Shown here in pieces: positions 20,815 to 30,439 of a stretch of DNA of 64,000 nt (the stretch's first letter is position 1; each line of letters begins with the position of its first letter). The notes beneath the pieces are model-generated. The model had not been told where the DNA came from. It ran no database searches and saw only the letters and a list, made by a program, of their open reading frames with translations. Both the position numbers and the translations under genes were made by a program. The stretch covers positions 2,383,477-2,447,476 of the forward strand of contig QXEO01000239.1 in the NCBI GenBank assembly GCA_007115705.1, read 5' to 3'. The DNA is from Dactylis glomerata. Its lineage: Eukaryota > Streptophyta > Magnoliopsida > Poales > Poaceae.

Positions 20815-21368
20815 AGAAGATCAAGTCTGGATGAGCACGAGCACGTGATGGCGCACTAGGACTGCCTACGACACGATGTCTACACGTCTAAGGCGCGCTA
20901 CACACATGGCCTGCGTGCTAAAATTAGGCCGAACCCATATATGGGTCGGTATGTACCCGTTTGAGTCGAACCGAGTCAGTTTGGGCCCAAACCGGACATG
21001 TTTTGGGCCAGGTCTTTGCTGAGGTCGCCTAGCCACCTATAAGTAGCCCTGGGCGCCCCCTCAATTAGGGTTAGACCACGTTTTAGACAAAATACTCTTG
21101 TTGAACTGCTGCAAGCATTCATCTTGAATTCCTCTCGCCAATTCATCGATTGGGAGAATTATACTGCTGCAAGTTTAGTGTGATCTGTTGTTCCATTGGG
21201 AATCAGTAGATTGCAAACTACCGTTTCGTGGTCGACGGCTACGTGCGCAAGTGTGTGGAGTCGTGAATATCCTACAGGGTTTGAGAGCTGTTGCATTGGC
21301 ATCAGGGTTCAAGCGAGGAGAGTTCATCGGTGACACCAAGTTATCCCCGACAATCATCCGCTGCCATC
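18597..21368 (+). mobile_element. 5'-truncated Ty3/Gypsy retrotransposon fragment
   Basis: Begins abruptly inside the reverse-transcriptase thumb and continues through RNase H, integrase and a 3' non-coding part that ends at 21368. There is no 5' LTR, gag or protease. A TATA-like CTATAAGTAG near 21037 and leader-like sequence suggest that about 20850-21368 is LTR. No short target duplication is present; the fragment is bounded instead by 194/195-bp direct repeats of host DNA. This argues for capture during break repair rather than integrase-mediated insertion (inference). Confidence 0.75.
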
Positions 21369-21562
21369 CTGTGATGTGGGGGGAGGCTACAACTAATGTG
21401 GTGTTGTGTAATTATAAAGGATAACATAGGGAATTAGGAACAGAATGAAGTTAAAGACTTAAAGTATTAGCTCAACTTTACGAATTGACAAGCACGCACC
21501 CGAAGCTTAGTTGGAAAAAAAAATGTGACCAAGTTCAGACATGCTCACTTCACCTGATGATT
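21369..21562. repeat. Right 194-bp direct repeat flanking the Gypsy insertion
   Basis: Partner of 18402-18596. Unlike the left copy, this one continues into the complete snoRNA-like sequence and the tRNA remnant, so it marks the original, uninterrupted host side. Confidence 0.85.
21515..21523 (-). terminator. Pol III-type T-run after snoRNA-like copy 2
   Basis: Nine consecutive T on the minus strand, directly after the terminal stem of the snoRNA-like sequence. Confidence 0.6.
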
Positions 21563-21619
21563 CAGGTGGAGATGTGACGACCCAAGTTGTCACCGAGCGT
21601 TTCATCACTACAAGGTTAC
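21525..21619 (-). ncRNA. Box C/D snoRNA-like RNA, copy 2 (canonical boxes)
   Basis: 95 nt on the minus strand with box C GTGATGA (21602-21608) and box D CTGA (21535-21538). The terminal stem is GTAACC-TT-GT against AC-TT-GGTCAC (one A-C mismatch in the outer part). An internal CTGA may be box D', preceded by CGTCACATCTCCAC as a possible guide. The guide before box D would be GTGAAGTGAGCATGT. Two internal hairpins are also possible (GTGAC/GTCAC and CACCTGA/TCAGGTG). It has the best boxes of all copies, but the adjacent tRNA is the most degraded. No rRNA or snRNA target could be assigned without a search. Confidence 0.55.
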
Positions 21620-21633
21620 ACACAATGGTGTTT

Positions 21634-21693
21634 GGGGTGACTCGAACTCTCAACCTCAGGATCACTCCCGCTAGCCAACTGCGCCACCACCCT
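21634..21693 (-). pseudogene. Degenerate tRNA-Met-e upstream of snoRNA-like copy 2
   Basis: Keeps the 5' GGGTGGTGGCGCAGTTGG with the A box (21675-21686) and a B-box-like GAGTTCGAGTC (21639-21649). It has lost the whole anticodon arm and part of the T/acceptor stem, so it cannot be a tRNA. It could still act as an internal Pol III promoter for the RNA downstream. Confidence 0.55.
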
Positions 21694-22149
21694 ATTTTGT
21701 TATAAATACGAACCAACAGAAATTGATAGATGCCCCTCCCTTGTAGCTGTTAAAACTTTTGAAAACTTCGAAGATGGTGAGAACGGAATAGTTGCTGCAA
21801 CGAGTGGCCTATGGGATTTTATTTTATTTTTGAATACTGCCTATGGGCATTTGATTCTTCCCATTCAGTTAAACGGGACTCACTCAACAGCTGGATGATA
21901 CATTTAACATAACTATGTATATAATTGGGTGTGTTGTTTTGGGATCTTAATTACAACCCAGGCATGTAACAACTGTACTAATAGCTAGATAAACAAAACT
22001 GAACCCGCTTCATAGTGGCAATGAGATCTGCGTTAACAAACCATAACAAATGCAACAATTCAACACTGACATGCTAATTGTTGCCATTTCAGTTTTACCG
22101 CGATTCAGAACCTTAATTAGTAACTCAGCCTTCATCTTTTCGTGACAGA
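21694..22149. repeat. Duplicated low-copy segment, unit 2, non-coding
   Basis: Aligns with 39631-39774 followed by 40538-40589 and 42385-42600, that is unit 3 with its two later DNA-transposon insertions removed (for example AAAACTTTTGAAA, CTATGGGCATTTGATTCTTCC, GCTGGATGATA). No gene seen. Confidence 0.6.
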
Positions 22150-22440
22150 TTGATGGTAATCATGGAAAGGTTTCATGAATCAGACAGGCAGGCAGAAGGG
22201 TGCTGTTCCAAGCGTGACGCCGCTGGCATCGGCACCAACAGTGGAGTAGATGATGAGGCCGAACACAAACAACATGATCAGGTTTGCTCAGCCTTGTGTC
22301 CTCCGTCAACAACCGCTCGTCCACCAGCGCCAGTGCCAGGGCCGCCGTCCCAACGGTTGCCGTGGCGAAGAGCAGGTGTGCCCTTGGCGACTACCAGAGC
22401 TAGAGCCGAATCCGCCTAGTTCCTGTCCTCGGAGCCGCTG
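22150..22440 (-). pseudogene. 3' fragment of the unidentified membrane-protein-like gene, copy 2
   Basis: The minus strand aligns with 42600-42905. Recognisable pieces are ALALALVDER and a region coding for K-P-D-H-V. At least two frame changes and a stop are present near the 5' side (after GSGSEDRN). Same unknown family as the copies at 17357, 32052 and 42633; non-functional. Confidence 0.4.
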
Positions 22441-22851
22441 CCAATAAGGTTTTACACTAGAGTTCTGGATCCGAGCAATGCCATGACAAATCTTCTCAGA
22501 CTCTTATCCACAACACGTCTTCTATGCTATCACTGTAGAACACATCTTCTATGCTATGGAGTACTTAGCATTTTGTCATTTCAAAAATATTTTGTTCAAT
22601 ACAGCCATTAACCAAACATTTGGAATTTGGTAGTGAGGATAGCCAAATGACAAGTGCAGCAAACCAGTGATTGTTTGCAATCCACTAGGACAACTCAGTG
22701 CTGACAGAACATGTAAGAAATATAGTTTGACAAGTTCAGTGGGCTTGAGAATTATCACCAAACACCATGATTATCAATTGATGAAGTAGTAGTAACCCAG
22801 TCAAAAAAAGATGCTAGTAAAATATATAAATGATGGACGCGGCTACGTAGC
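22441..22851. other. Non-coding unit flank, nothing recognised
   Basis: The first part (22441-22530) aligns with 42906-43030; the rest is AT-rich without motifs I can name. Confidence 0.5.
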
Positions 22852-22945
22852 ATCCGGTGCTGGTTGGTCCATCCCAGCATCCGGATGCTGGTTTGTCTGA
22901 CACAGCATCTGGATGCTGGTTTGACCGATTCAGCACCCGACCAGG
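22852..22945. repeat. 28-bp tandem repeat (about 3.5 units)
   Basis: Units of the form CATCCGGATGCTGGTTTGTC plus 8 bp repeat three times with substitutions and run into CAGCACCCGACC. A further diverged piece of the unit (GGTTTGACTGATTCAGC) occurs beyond the LINE, at about 24071. Confidence 0.7.
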
Positions 22946-22985
22946 CAAAAGGGAGGTTGTACGTAAGACAAAAAGTAGCAGACAC

Positions 22986-24066
22986 TTTTTTTGAGAATTC
23001 AACACTTTATTGATCAAATAACATCAAAACAAAGTTTGTCACGGATGCACTCCGGAGCAAAAACACGAAATAAGCAACTACCAACAAGTTCAGCTCTCCG
23101 AGCCATAGTATGTGCTGAAATATTACAACGACGACTAATATGACGAAAAGTCACTGATGACAAAGACGTGGCGAAAGTCTTGATATCTTCCACCACTACT
23201 CCAACAAGCGATCTATCTCGATTAGGAGATTGGATGCGCTGAATCACCGAGAGGCAGTCAGACACGAGGATGATCCTGTCCAGGCCTTCTTCCAAAGCGA
23301 GGGTGATTGCACTTCTGACAGCGAGTGCTTCTGCTAACTCCGGTGCTATGACCTCATCAAGCAACTTGCTGCAAGCAACAAGAAATTTGCCGCTGTGGTC
23401 CCTGATCACAACACCTACCCCCATTCTGGATGAAGAAGAGAACAACGCTGCATCAACATTAACAATAGCCGTACCTTCCGGTTGCGGAGACCACTGTGGT
23501 GAAGTAGAAGTGGAGTCACGACTATGGATGGTAGTAGGCTTGAAGAGATGCAGCAGGATCAACGCGATGTATGCCTTAATCTGCTCAGCAAGACTGTTCG
23601 GATGTTTTCTTTTTTCATCATTACGAACTGCATTCCGTGCTTCCCACAGATGCCACACCGAAACAGCCAAAATCATCGCTTCACGATCGTTCGATCTTCC
23701 CAGAAAGTCCAGTACCCAATATTTCGGACTGACAAAGTGTTTCCTTCGAAGATGAACAGGGTAAGCCGCTTTAACGGCACGCCATACCTCAGCAGCATAT
23801 GGGCAAAACAAAACCGAGTGTTCCGCTCGCTCCATTCGGTTACAGAAGTTACAGGTCTCCTCTGCTGGTATGTTCCTCTGACGAAGTTGAAAGCCACTCG
23901 GAAGACAGTCATGTGCGAGCCTCCACAGAGTAATCTTCATTTTACCCGGGGCCTTGATGTTCCATAACTTCTTCCAGAGCTTCTCCTCGTCAGTCATATC
24001 TGCCTGCAGTCCACGGTTTGTCAGACTACGTCTCAGTATAACCTCTTGCGACCGGGCCAGGTTCAC
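22986..24066 (-). mobile_element. 5'-truncated LINE (L1-type) with RNase H
   Basis: On the minus strand the coding region is followed by TGATCAATAAAGTG and a short A-run (T-run at 22986-22992 on the plus strand), a normal LINE 3' end. The 5' end is truncated upstream of the zinc-finger region. The flanks (about 22919-22984 and 24071-24136) are related to one another over about 65 bp at roughly 73% identity by eye, longer than a usual target duplication. Confidence 0.75.
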
Positions 24067-24117
24067 TTGGTTTGACTGATTCAGCGCCCGATTAGAAAAA
24101 AGAGGAAATTTACACAT
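23014..24117 (-). pseudogene. LINE ORF2 C-terminus: zinc-binding domain and RNase H
   Basis: 367 codons open on the minus strand. The native LINE part starts near residue 18; the first residues come from flanking DNA. Around residues 45-110 is the RT C-terminal zinc-binding domain (LWNIKAPGKMKITLWRLAHD; CNFCNRMERAEHSVLFCPYA). Residues about 215-340 are a type-I RNase H: NVDAALFSSSS with catalytic Asp, PELAEALAVRSA with Glu, LVSDCLSVI with Asp, and NISAHTMAR at the last active-site position. Here the usual Asp or His-Asp is replaced by H-T-M, so activity is doubtful. RT and endonuclease are missing. It ends at its own stop before the 3' tail. Confidence 0.8.
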
Positions 24118-24159
24118 AAGGGAAAAACAGCATACAACAGAGCGTGAGATGCACTTGGT

Positions 24160-24262
24160 GAACTACTTCAGCTTTTCTTCCTCCTCCAGTGCAAGACGAA
24201 CTACTCCAGCTCTTCTTCCTCCTCCAGACAGCTCTTCTTCCTCCTCCAGATTTCCATGGAAA
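24160..24262. repeat. Short tandem repeat of CTTCTTCCTCCTCCAG units
   Basis: Four units of CTTCTTCCTCCTCCAG separated by variable 6-22 bp; on the minus strand these would encode Glu/Gly-rich runs. There is no supported gene around it. Confidence 0.6.
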
Positions 24263-24289
24263 TCTGTTGACTAAAACCATGACTTCTGT

Positions 24290-26155
24290 AGATCATAAAA
24301 CAACACATGATCTGCAACAGGAAAACCAACTTAGCATTAAGTTAAGGCAACTTTAATATTACCTAGAAAAGCAATTTAGCCTCAATGTTTAGCAAAAGTT
24401 AAACATTACCAGAAATCAACTTAACAATGTTGCAGTGAGTTAATTAAAATTGATAATCAACTTACATTTGTCAGGGGCCACAGAAGGCTTGCGCTCGCAC
24501 TAAGCATCGTGGCCGCCGCCACCTGCTCGGGCTACGCGCCATGGCCTGCTCCACCATCGCACTCAGGATGGTACTAGCTACGCCGCCCGGGATCCACCGC
24601 TTTGCAGTACAACTTAGCAATATCACAAATAAGCACCTTATAAGCATGTTGATAAGGCAACTTAATTAGACCAATGACCAACATATGCATGTTGCTCGAA
24701 AACAAAAACCACAAGATAGACTATAGATACCCACACAGCTGAAGCATATATACCAGAAAGAATAACTTAATTAATTTTCAGCTTCAACTTAAGCAAGTTG
24801 ACAAGGTACCTAATTAAACTAGGGAACAACTTATCATATTGCTCAAAACAAATACATAGTTATATTTTACCAATACATTGCAACTTAAGCATGCTGGAGG
24901 AATCAACTTGATTAATTTCAGTATATGTAACTCAAGCATGCTCGAGCAAATCAACTTAATTCATTTCAGTACACAACTTAAGCATAGTGATAAAACAATT
25001 TAATTAAATTTGCTACACAACTTATCCATATAGCTCAAAATGAAATCATAAGAACTAAAACTACCCCATGTAAGTATCTGCAAACTGCCCAGTTTGTCTA
25101 CTACAATCCGAACCATTAGCTAGTGGTGAGTAACATGCAGAGCTGAGCCACTCTTTATTCCACACTCTTGATTCATGAATTCAATGGCTACAGTTTAGCA
25201 TATCGCAACACTTAAGAGTTTCCCCATAATTATCGCTCATCCTTAAACACGTACCTGCTGACAAGTTTTCGGACAAGGTGGACGGTGCCTTGCTGCTGCA
25301 TCAACTTCTGGTAAACGCTGGCAAGAACACTTGTACATCTCTTTCGCCATTTTTGTGTTACCAGACTTGAAGTTTACCTGCTAGAAAATGCAATTTTCTA
25401 ATTAAAAGTCATTATTAAGCTAAGGAACCTCATTGGTTGTTTAACCAAAAATTAAATGCATGGAGCAAAGAAACTTAGTTAGGTTATGTAAAACAACTTA
25501 TCTAGTCCAAGAAAGCAACTTGGTGGACTGCAAGCTATAACTTAAGAGAAAGCATAGAACAAGTTAACCTAAAGTGGATAATCAACTTAATGAAACATGA
25601 TAAGCAACTTAGGTAGCATCATGAACCTACGAAGGACAAATTCATAATTCAAAAGAAGAAGAAAAGTCAAATTCATACTACAGGTAGATAAAAAGCAACT
25701 AACTGTGCGTTGCGGAACAACAAACGTAATGTATCCAACAACTTATCCAACATTGAGAAGCCAACTTACCTAAATTCAGACAGTAACTTAATTAATGTTG
25801 GAAAACCAACTTAAGTAGATTCAGAAAAACAAACTTAACCAAGAATTGAGAAGCCTACTTACTTTGATTCAGGAAACAACTTATCCAACATTGAGAGGTC
25901 AACTTAGTTAGATTCCGTAACCAACTAACTAGAAGATGAAACACAAATAAACCTCAATTTAAAGGTTCATAAAACCAAATTAGTTAAATTCAGTAACCAA
26001 CTTAACCGTGTTCAGAAGCCAACTTAGTTAGATTCCGTAACCAACTAACTAGAAGATGAAACATAAATAAACCTCAATTTAAAGGTTGATAATCCTACTT
26101 AGTTATATTCAGTAACGAACTTAACCATGTTCAGATGTCAACTTAAAAGGTTGCT
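24290..26155. repeat. AT-rich region dense in AACTTAA-type words
   Basis: The words CAACTTAA, CAACTTAG and AACTTATC occur dozens of times, mostly in one orientation, spaced about 25-50 bp (for example 24327, 24780, 25500-25620, 25780-26130), with repeats of a longer block (GATTCCGTAACCAACTAACT near 25912 and 26032). A GC-rich island lies at 24480-24605. No ORF or terminal structure was found. It may be the degenerate version of the 44-bp array at 27055-28650, or subterminal repeats of a large DNA transposon. Confidence 0.45.
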
Positions 26156-26189
26156 ACCAGCGAGGGATGATGGTGCTACCATTGGTAAG

Positions 26190-26455
26190 TGGTGGTGCTG
26201 CCATAGGTGGATAGCGGTGCTACAAGCAATGTCCACCGGTGCTAGCGTCAGCGGCGATAGTGCTGCCATAGGTGGATAGCGATGCTACAAGCGATGTCTG
26301 CTAAGGCTACAAGCTATGTCCAAAGGCGCTACCATCGGCGGCGATGGTGCTGCCATAGGTGGAGCGGTGCTACAAGTGATGTCTGCCGATGCTATAAGCG
26401 ATGTCCACCAATGCTACCGCCAGCAGCGATGGTACTGTCATAGGTGGAACAAAGT
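26190..26455. repeat. Degenerate tandem repeat, 65-86-bp period
   Basis: GCTGCCATAGGTGGA recurs at about 26197, 26262 and 26348, with a weaker copy at 26433. Between these, GCTACAAGCGATGTC-like words repeat. GC-richer than its surroundings; no supported coding frame. Confidence 0.6.
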
Positions 26456-27134
26456 TGGGACACTAGGAAAGGAACACACTTCTTTATAGCCAGAAATCAT
26501 CTTAGTAGATTACATAGGTACAACTTAGTACCAAGCCTATGAAAACATAAAAATGGATGTGCATGCTTACTTGAAATTTTTTCATGGATGACAGGCGAGT
26601 ACAACGATAAAAACCATAACTCCCAGGTGCAACTTATCATGACATAGTAGAAAACTTGGGTGTATCCAACATATATCAATGTGAACAAAGAAAAAAAATA
26701 TTAAGCAGTTGTGACACAAACTTGAGGCTCCCCGGAATCAGACATGTTACTAGTAGTTCCAGGACACTAGCTTCGACCAAATATGTTTTCGAGAGACGCT
26801 AGCTTCAACCACTAGTAATTTCTAAACACTAAGTATCTGACTTTCTAAGTATGTGTTGTAGGAATAACTACTAGTAGGAATAACAATTTGCTTCCTTTAT
26901 CATGCTGCCACCACCACAACTGCTCGCCTAAAAACATGCAATCATATCAGTACAACAGTGTGTGTTTGGTGGGTCGTTGTACTAAAAAATGCATAAGTTA
27001 CTTATGATTTATCTGTAGCTTGCATGACCTGGGGTTGTTTAAATCTGAATAATCTAACTCAATTACTTTCAAAAGCCAACTTAGGCATAATTATCAAAAC
27101 AACTTAATTACTTGCAGAAACCAACTTAGGCATA

Positions 27135-28332
27135 CTAGTTAAGGGTACATGCTTCGCATGTGAACATAAATGAATGATAATTAGTGCTACCTATTTACTT
27201 GTTTTTATGCAAGATGCATATACTTACGATGACTGCTTTTTCTTAACAAATGTCTCAACAATATATATGGTAACCTCACATAATTTATTGTGAAAGTAGA
27301 TGATGTATACCATTCCAAACTATTTTAAGTCTTATAATTATCATAAGTCGAACTACGTTAAGCTCTACCAAAATTATTGAAAAATATATCAACGTCCAAA
27401 GCACCAATTTAGTTTTGTTTATTTATCATATATTTTCGTGCTATATATTCGACGCTAAAATTTAGATAAGTTTGATGTAGGACAAGCCTATGACTTCAAT
27501 TATCTTAAAGGGAATTAAATATAATGATACAATATCGACTATGATGAGTGGAGTGGTTCCTTTCACCAATCAACGATAACTGTGGCCATTTATTCGAAAA
27601 AAGAATGTGAGAAACATCAACCAAATACTCCTCATATTCAAGATAAAAAATAATACTCCCTCCGACCACTAATATCTGTCTCTATACGTATGTATCATGT
27701 ATCTAGTGTCTAGATACATACGTATAGAGATAGGTATTAGTGGTCGGAGGGAGTACCAATTTGGTATGACTCAAATAATTATTATTTGAATTGCGAATAG
27801 GTACGTTTTGATTGATCAGATTTTACACATATAAATGATTTGTAAAAGATAAAAATAAATTCATGGCCCAATATTAGTAAGAAAGAATTATAAGAGAAAT
27901 AAAAGCTGCTCTATATAATTACAAAAGATTATCTTTTTATCGTTTCTCATCTAATCTATAACTTGTGAGCTTTACTGTGGCTGCATGCCCTTTTTGTCCC
28001 AATCATTTGTTTGCTTGTTAAAAAAATCTTGCCTGGTGGGTGGTGGCTTTCCTGCGGTGCTGCATGTTGCATGTCGCATGTTGCACGCACTCTCTCTGGA
28101 GCTAGCTAGAAAATTCCATAGATCCTGGCAGAATGTACAGGGCGGCCGTAGAAAGGTGTTCAGAGGGGTGACAGCACGGGGCGCGAATCCCTGCTCCGTG
28201 GACCGTTAGATTGGTCTATCGAATGGCATACATTTGCCCACGTAGTTCTCTACTTTAAGCCAATAACTATGAACCGTCGGATTAAAATGATCAAACGGTG
28301 TCTATGAGTGGATATTCGCATACTATATAGGA
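27135..28332 (-). mobile_element. Non-autonomous Helitron (1.2 kb)
   Basis: The minus strand starts TCCTATATAGTATGC and ends CTAG. Eight nt before the CTAG lies a hairpin ACATGC-GAA-GCATGT (27147-27161). The flanking bases are A on the left and T on the right, the AT target used by Helitrons, and there is no target duplication. It interrupts a tandem array whose units continue on both sides, which supports it being an insertion. No Rep/helicase coding. A Stowaway MITE lies inside. Confidence 0.65.
27656..27753. mobile_element. Stowaway MITE (98 bp)
   Basis: CTCCCTCCGACCACTAATA and its inverted complement at the ends, TA on both sides (27654-27655 and 27754-27755), nearly palindromic throughout. 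Confidence 0.9.
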
Positions 28333-28650
28333 TAATTATCGCAACAACTCAATTACTTTCAGAAGCCAAGTTAAGCATGTATCAAAACAACTAATTTTCT
28401 TTCAGAAGCCAACTTAGGCGTAATTATCTAAACAACTCAGTTACTTTCAGAAGCCAACATAGGCATGGTACCAAAACAACTCAATTACTTTCAGAAGCCA
28501 AATAAGGTATACTAGGCTAAACAACTCAATTAATTTCAGAAGCCAAGTTAAGCGTGGTATCAAAACAAATTAATTACTTTCAGAAGCCATGTTAGGCATA
28601 ATTATTGAAACAACTCAGTTACTTTCAGAATCATACTTAAGCATAATTAC

Positions 28651-29217
28651 AGTCCGATGTCACGAGTTTCTAAAGTTGCTGTTGTTCCTCACAACAAGCT
28701 GCTCGTCCACAGTCGGTTGAAGTGCACGTAATTGCAGGAATATATTCTTGGTCAGGGTACTATTTCTATTGCATGATTCCCACATGAATAAGTGCATGTA
28801 ACTTCAGAAAGACAATTGTTCCTGCAAGTTACTTATACTACAAGTCTACAACATATATTTCTCCTATGTAATCACTTCAACACCTCACATCCACACTTAC
28901 TTGATGAAAAACAGTATGTATGTGTGCCCTAATTGTACTATATATATATTCATCGGCATCAATCAAAGCATATAATCCACTGCACAATAGTAGCTAGAGA
29001 TAACAAGGACCCAAACAACAAGTCCTACCAGACCAGATCAGGAGCTGAACAAGTAATCGAGAAGGAATGAACTAGGACACATATACCAACAGATCAACCA
29101 GGAGCCGAACAAGTAATCAACAAAGAATGAACTAGGACACCTGATACCAGCAGATCAACCATGCAATACAGATCCACCACAAAGCACATAAATGTACAAA
29201 TGACTAATATCACTTCA
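28651..29217. other. No gene recognised
   Basis: AT-rich DNA with two imperfect copies of a 45-60-bp block (GGAGCTGAACAAGTAATCGA near 29041 and GGAGCCGAACAAGTAATCAA near 29101). No coding or element ends seen. Confidence 0.5.
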
Positions 29218-29745
29218 TTAGATTGCACGGGAGAGAGCAGGGGAGAGCTGAGGAAATACCTGACCGAAGTAGCCGAAGCAGAGGAAGCTGAGCATACCAC
29301 GGGTGCGGGAGGACACAACCAGCCCAGGCAGCAGCATCACCACAGTACCATCACCACACCACTGTAGGTCGTGGCAGCAGAGTCGAACTGGGGCTCGAGG
29401 TCGATGTCGAAGGAGAGGGCATCGGGGTAGCGCAGTTGTGGAAGCCGCGCCGGCAGCCAAGCCGTACGGCTAGGGTTAGCCGCGTGTGCGCGTTGGAGGC
29501 TAGCGGCAGTGGGGAGCTAGCAGAGATAACCTTGCCCGCCCTCCACCGACGAGCTCGCGCCGGACACTCGCGCGGCTCGCCCTCCCCCGATGAGCCTGCA
29601 GGACACTCGCTCGGCTTGCCCTCGCCGACGAGCCCGCCGCCCTCTCGCGCGGCTCGCCCTCCGCCGACGAGCCCGCCGCCCTCCGTCGCCAAGCTCGCCG
29701 TCCTCTCGCCGATGGTGGCCTGTTGTTGTTGCTGGTTTCAGAAAT
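29218..29745 (-). other. GC-rich exon-like island
   Basis: Strong GC content with Ala/Gly/Arg-type open frames on both strands and internal repeats of GCTCGCCCTCNCCGACGAGCC type. It resembles a grass 5' exon or leader fragment, but no frame gives a protein I recognise and splice sites are not convincing. Followed by a return of AACTTAA-rich sequence (29746-30140). Confidence 0.3.
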
Positions 29746-30439
29746 CAACTTAACCATATTTGAAAACCAACTTAATGAAATAAGATCATAATGATTGTGG
29801 TGAAAAAATAGCTTAGCTATCAGTTAAAACACAAGTAAGGCATAGTGATAGAGAATCAACTAATATGAATTTATTAACCAACTTAGCTTTGCTGGTCAAA
29901 CAACTTAATGGAAATCATTATACAACTTAATAGAAACTACAACTATATTGAACACTGCAACTTAATGTAAATCAAAGTGCAACTAGGTGGTAGTGCTCGA
30001 AAAATATAAATAAACTTAAATATAAAAATAAAAAATTAGTTTGATTAAGCAACCAACTAAACTAAGTTGAATATAAAGCCAATTTAATGAAAATTAGTTT
30101 ACCACTTAAGAGTTAAAGAACAATAAATTTAACACTTTTCCAACAGGATGTTTTCTCGACTCACCTAATCAAAAGTGTGCACTTCCTTGCGGCAAGATGT
30201 GTACTTGAGCTATTCTATTGTACCACACGTTTGTTCTTAGAAATTCTTATCCTATGATCACTGCATACACTGTATCCTACCCTATTTTCTTTCTTATCCG
30301 TGATGCATCCACAGCCGGCTCCAGCAGCAAAAAATAGGAGCAACCAGCAAGCATTGGCACCTGACAAACTCTGAATGAAGTAACATTCTGACACACAAAG
30401 ACCTCCGGGCATAAACTGACGCACATAGCTTTCAGTAGT

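Larger units (their letters stand above)
27055..28650. repeat. 44-45-bp tandem array split by a Helitron
   Basis: The unit consensus is roughly AACAACTCAATTACTTTCAG, then AAGCCAACTTAGGCATAATT, then ATC. Two units lie at 27055-27134 and seven at 28337-28650 (TTCAGAA at about 28358, 28401, 28446, 28490, 28534, 28579 and 28624). The interruption 27135-28332 has Helitron ends. The unit shares the AACTTA words of the surrounding 6 kb. Confidence 0.75.

Noticed and set aside
22150..22447. Plus-strand ORFs over the membrane-protein fragment
   Set aside because: The homologous copy at 42633-42884 shows the coding sense is the minus strand.
28337..28650. Regular 44-45-bp repeats as a CRISPR-like array
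   Set aside because: The repeats are head-to-tail without unique spacers, diverge evenly, and the genome is clearly plant nuclear.
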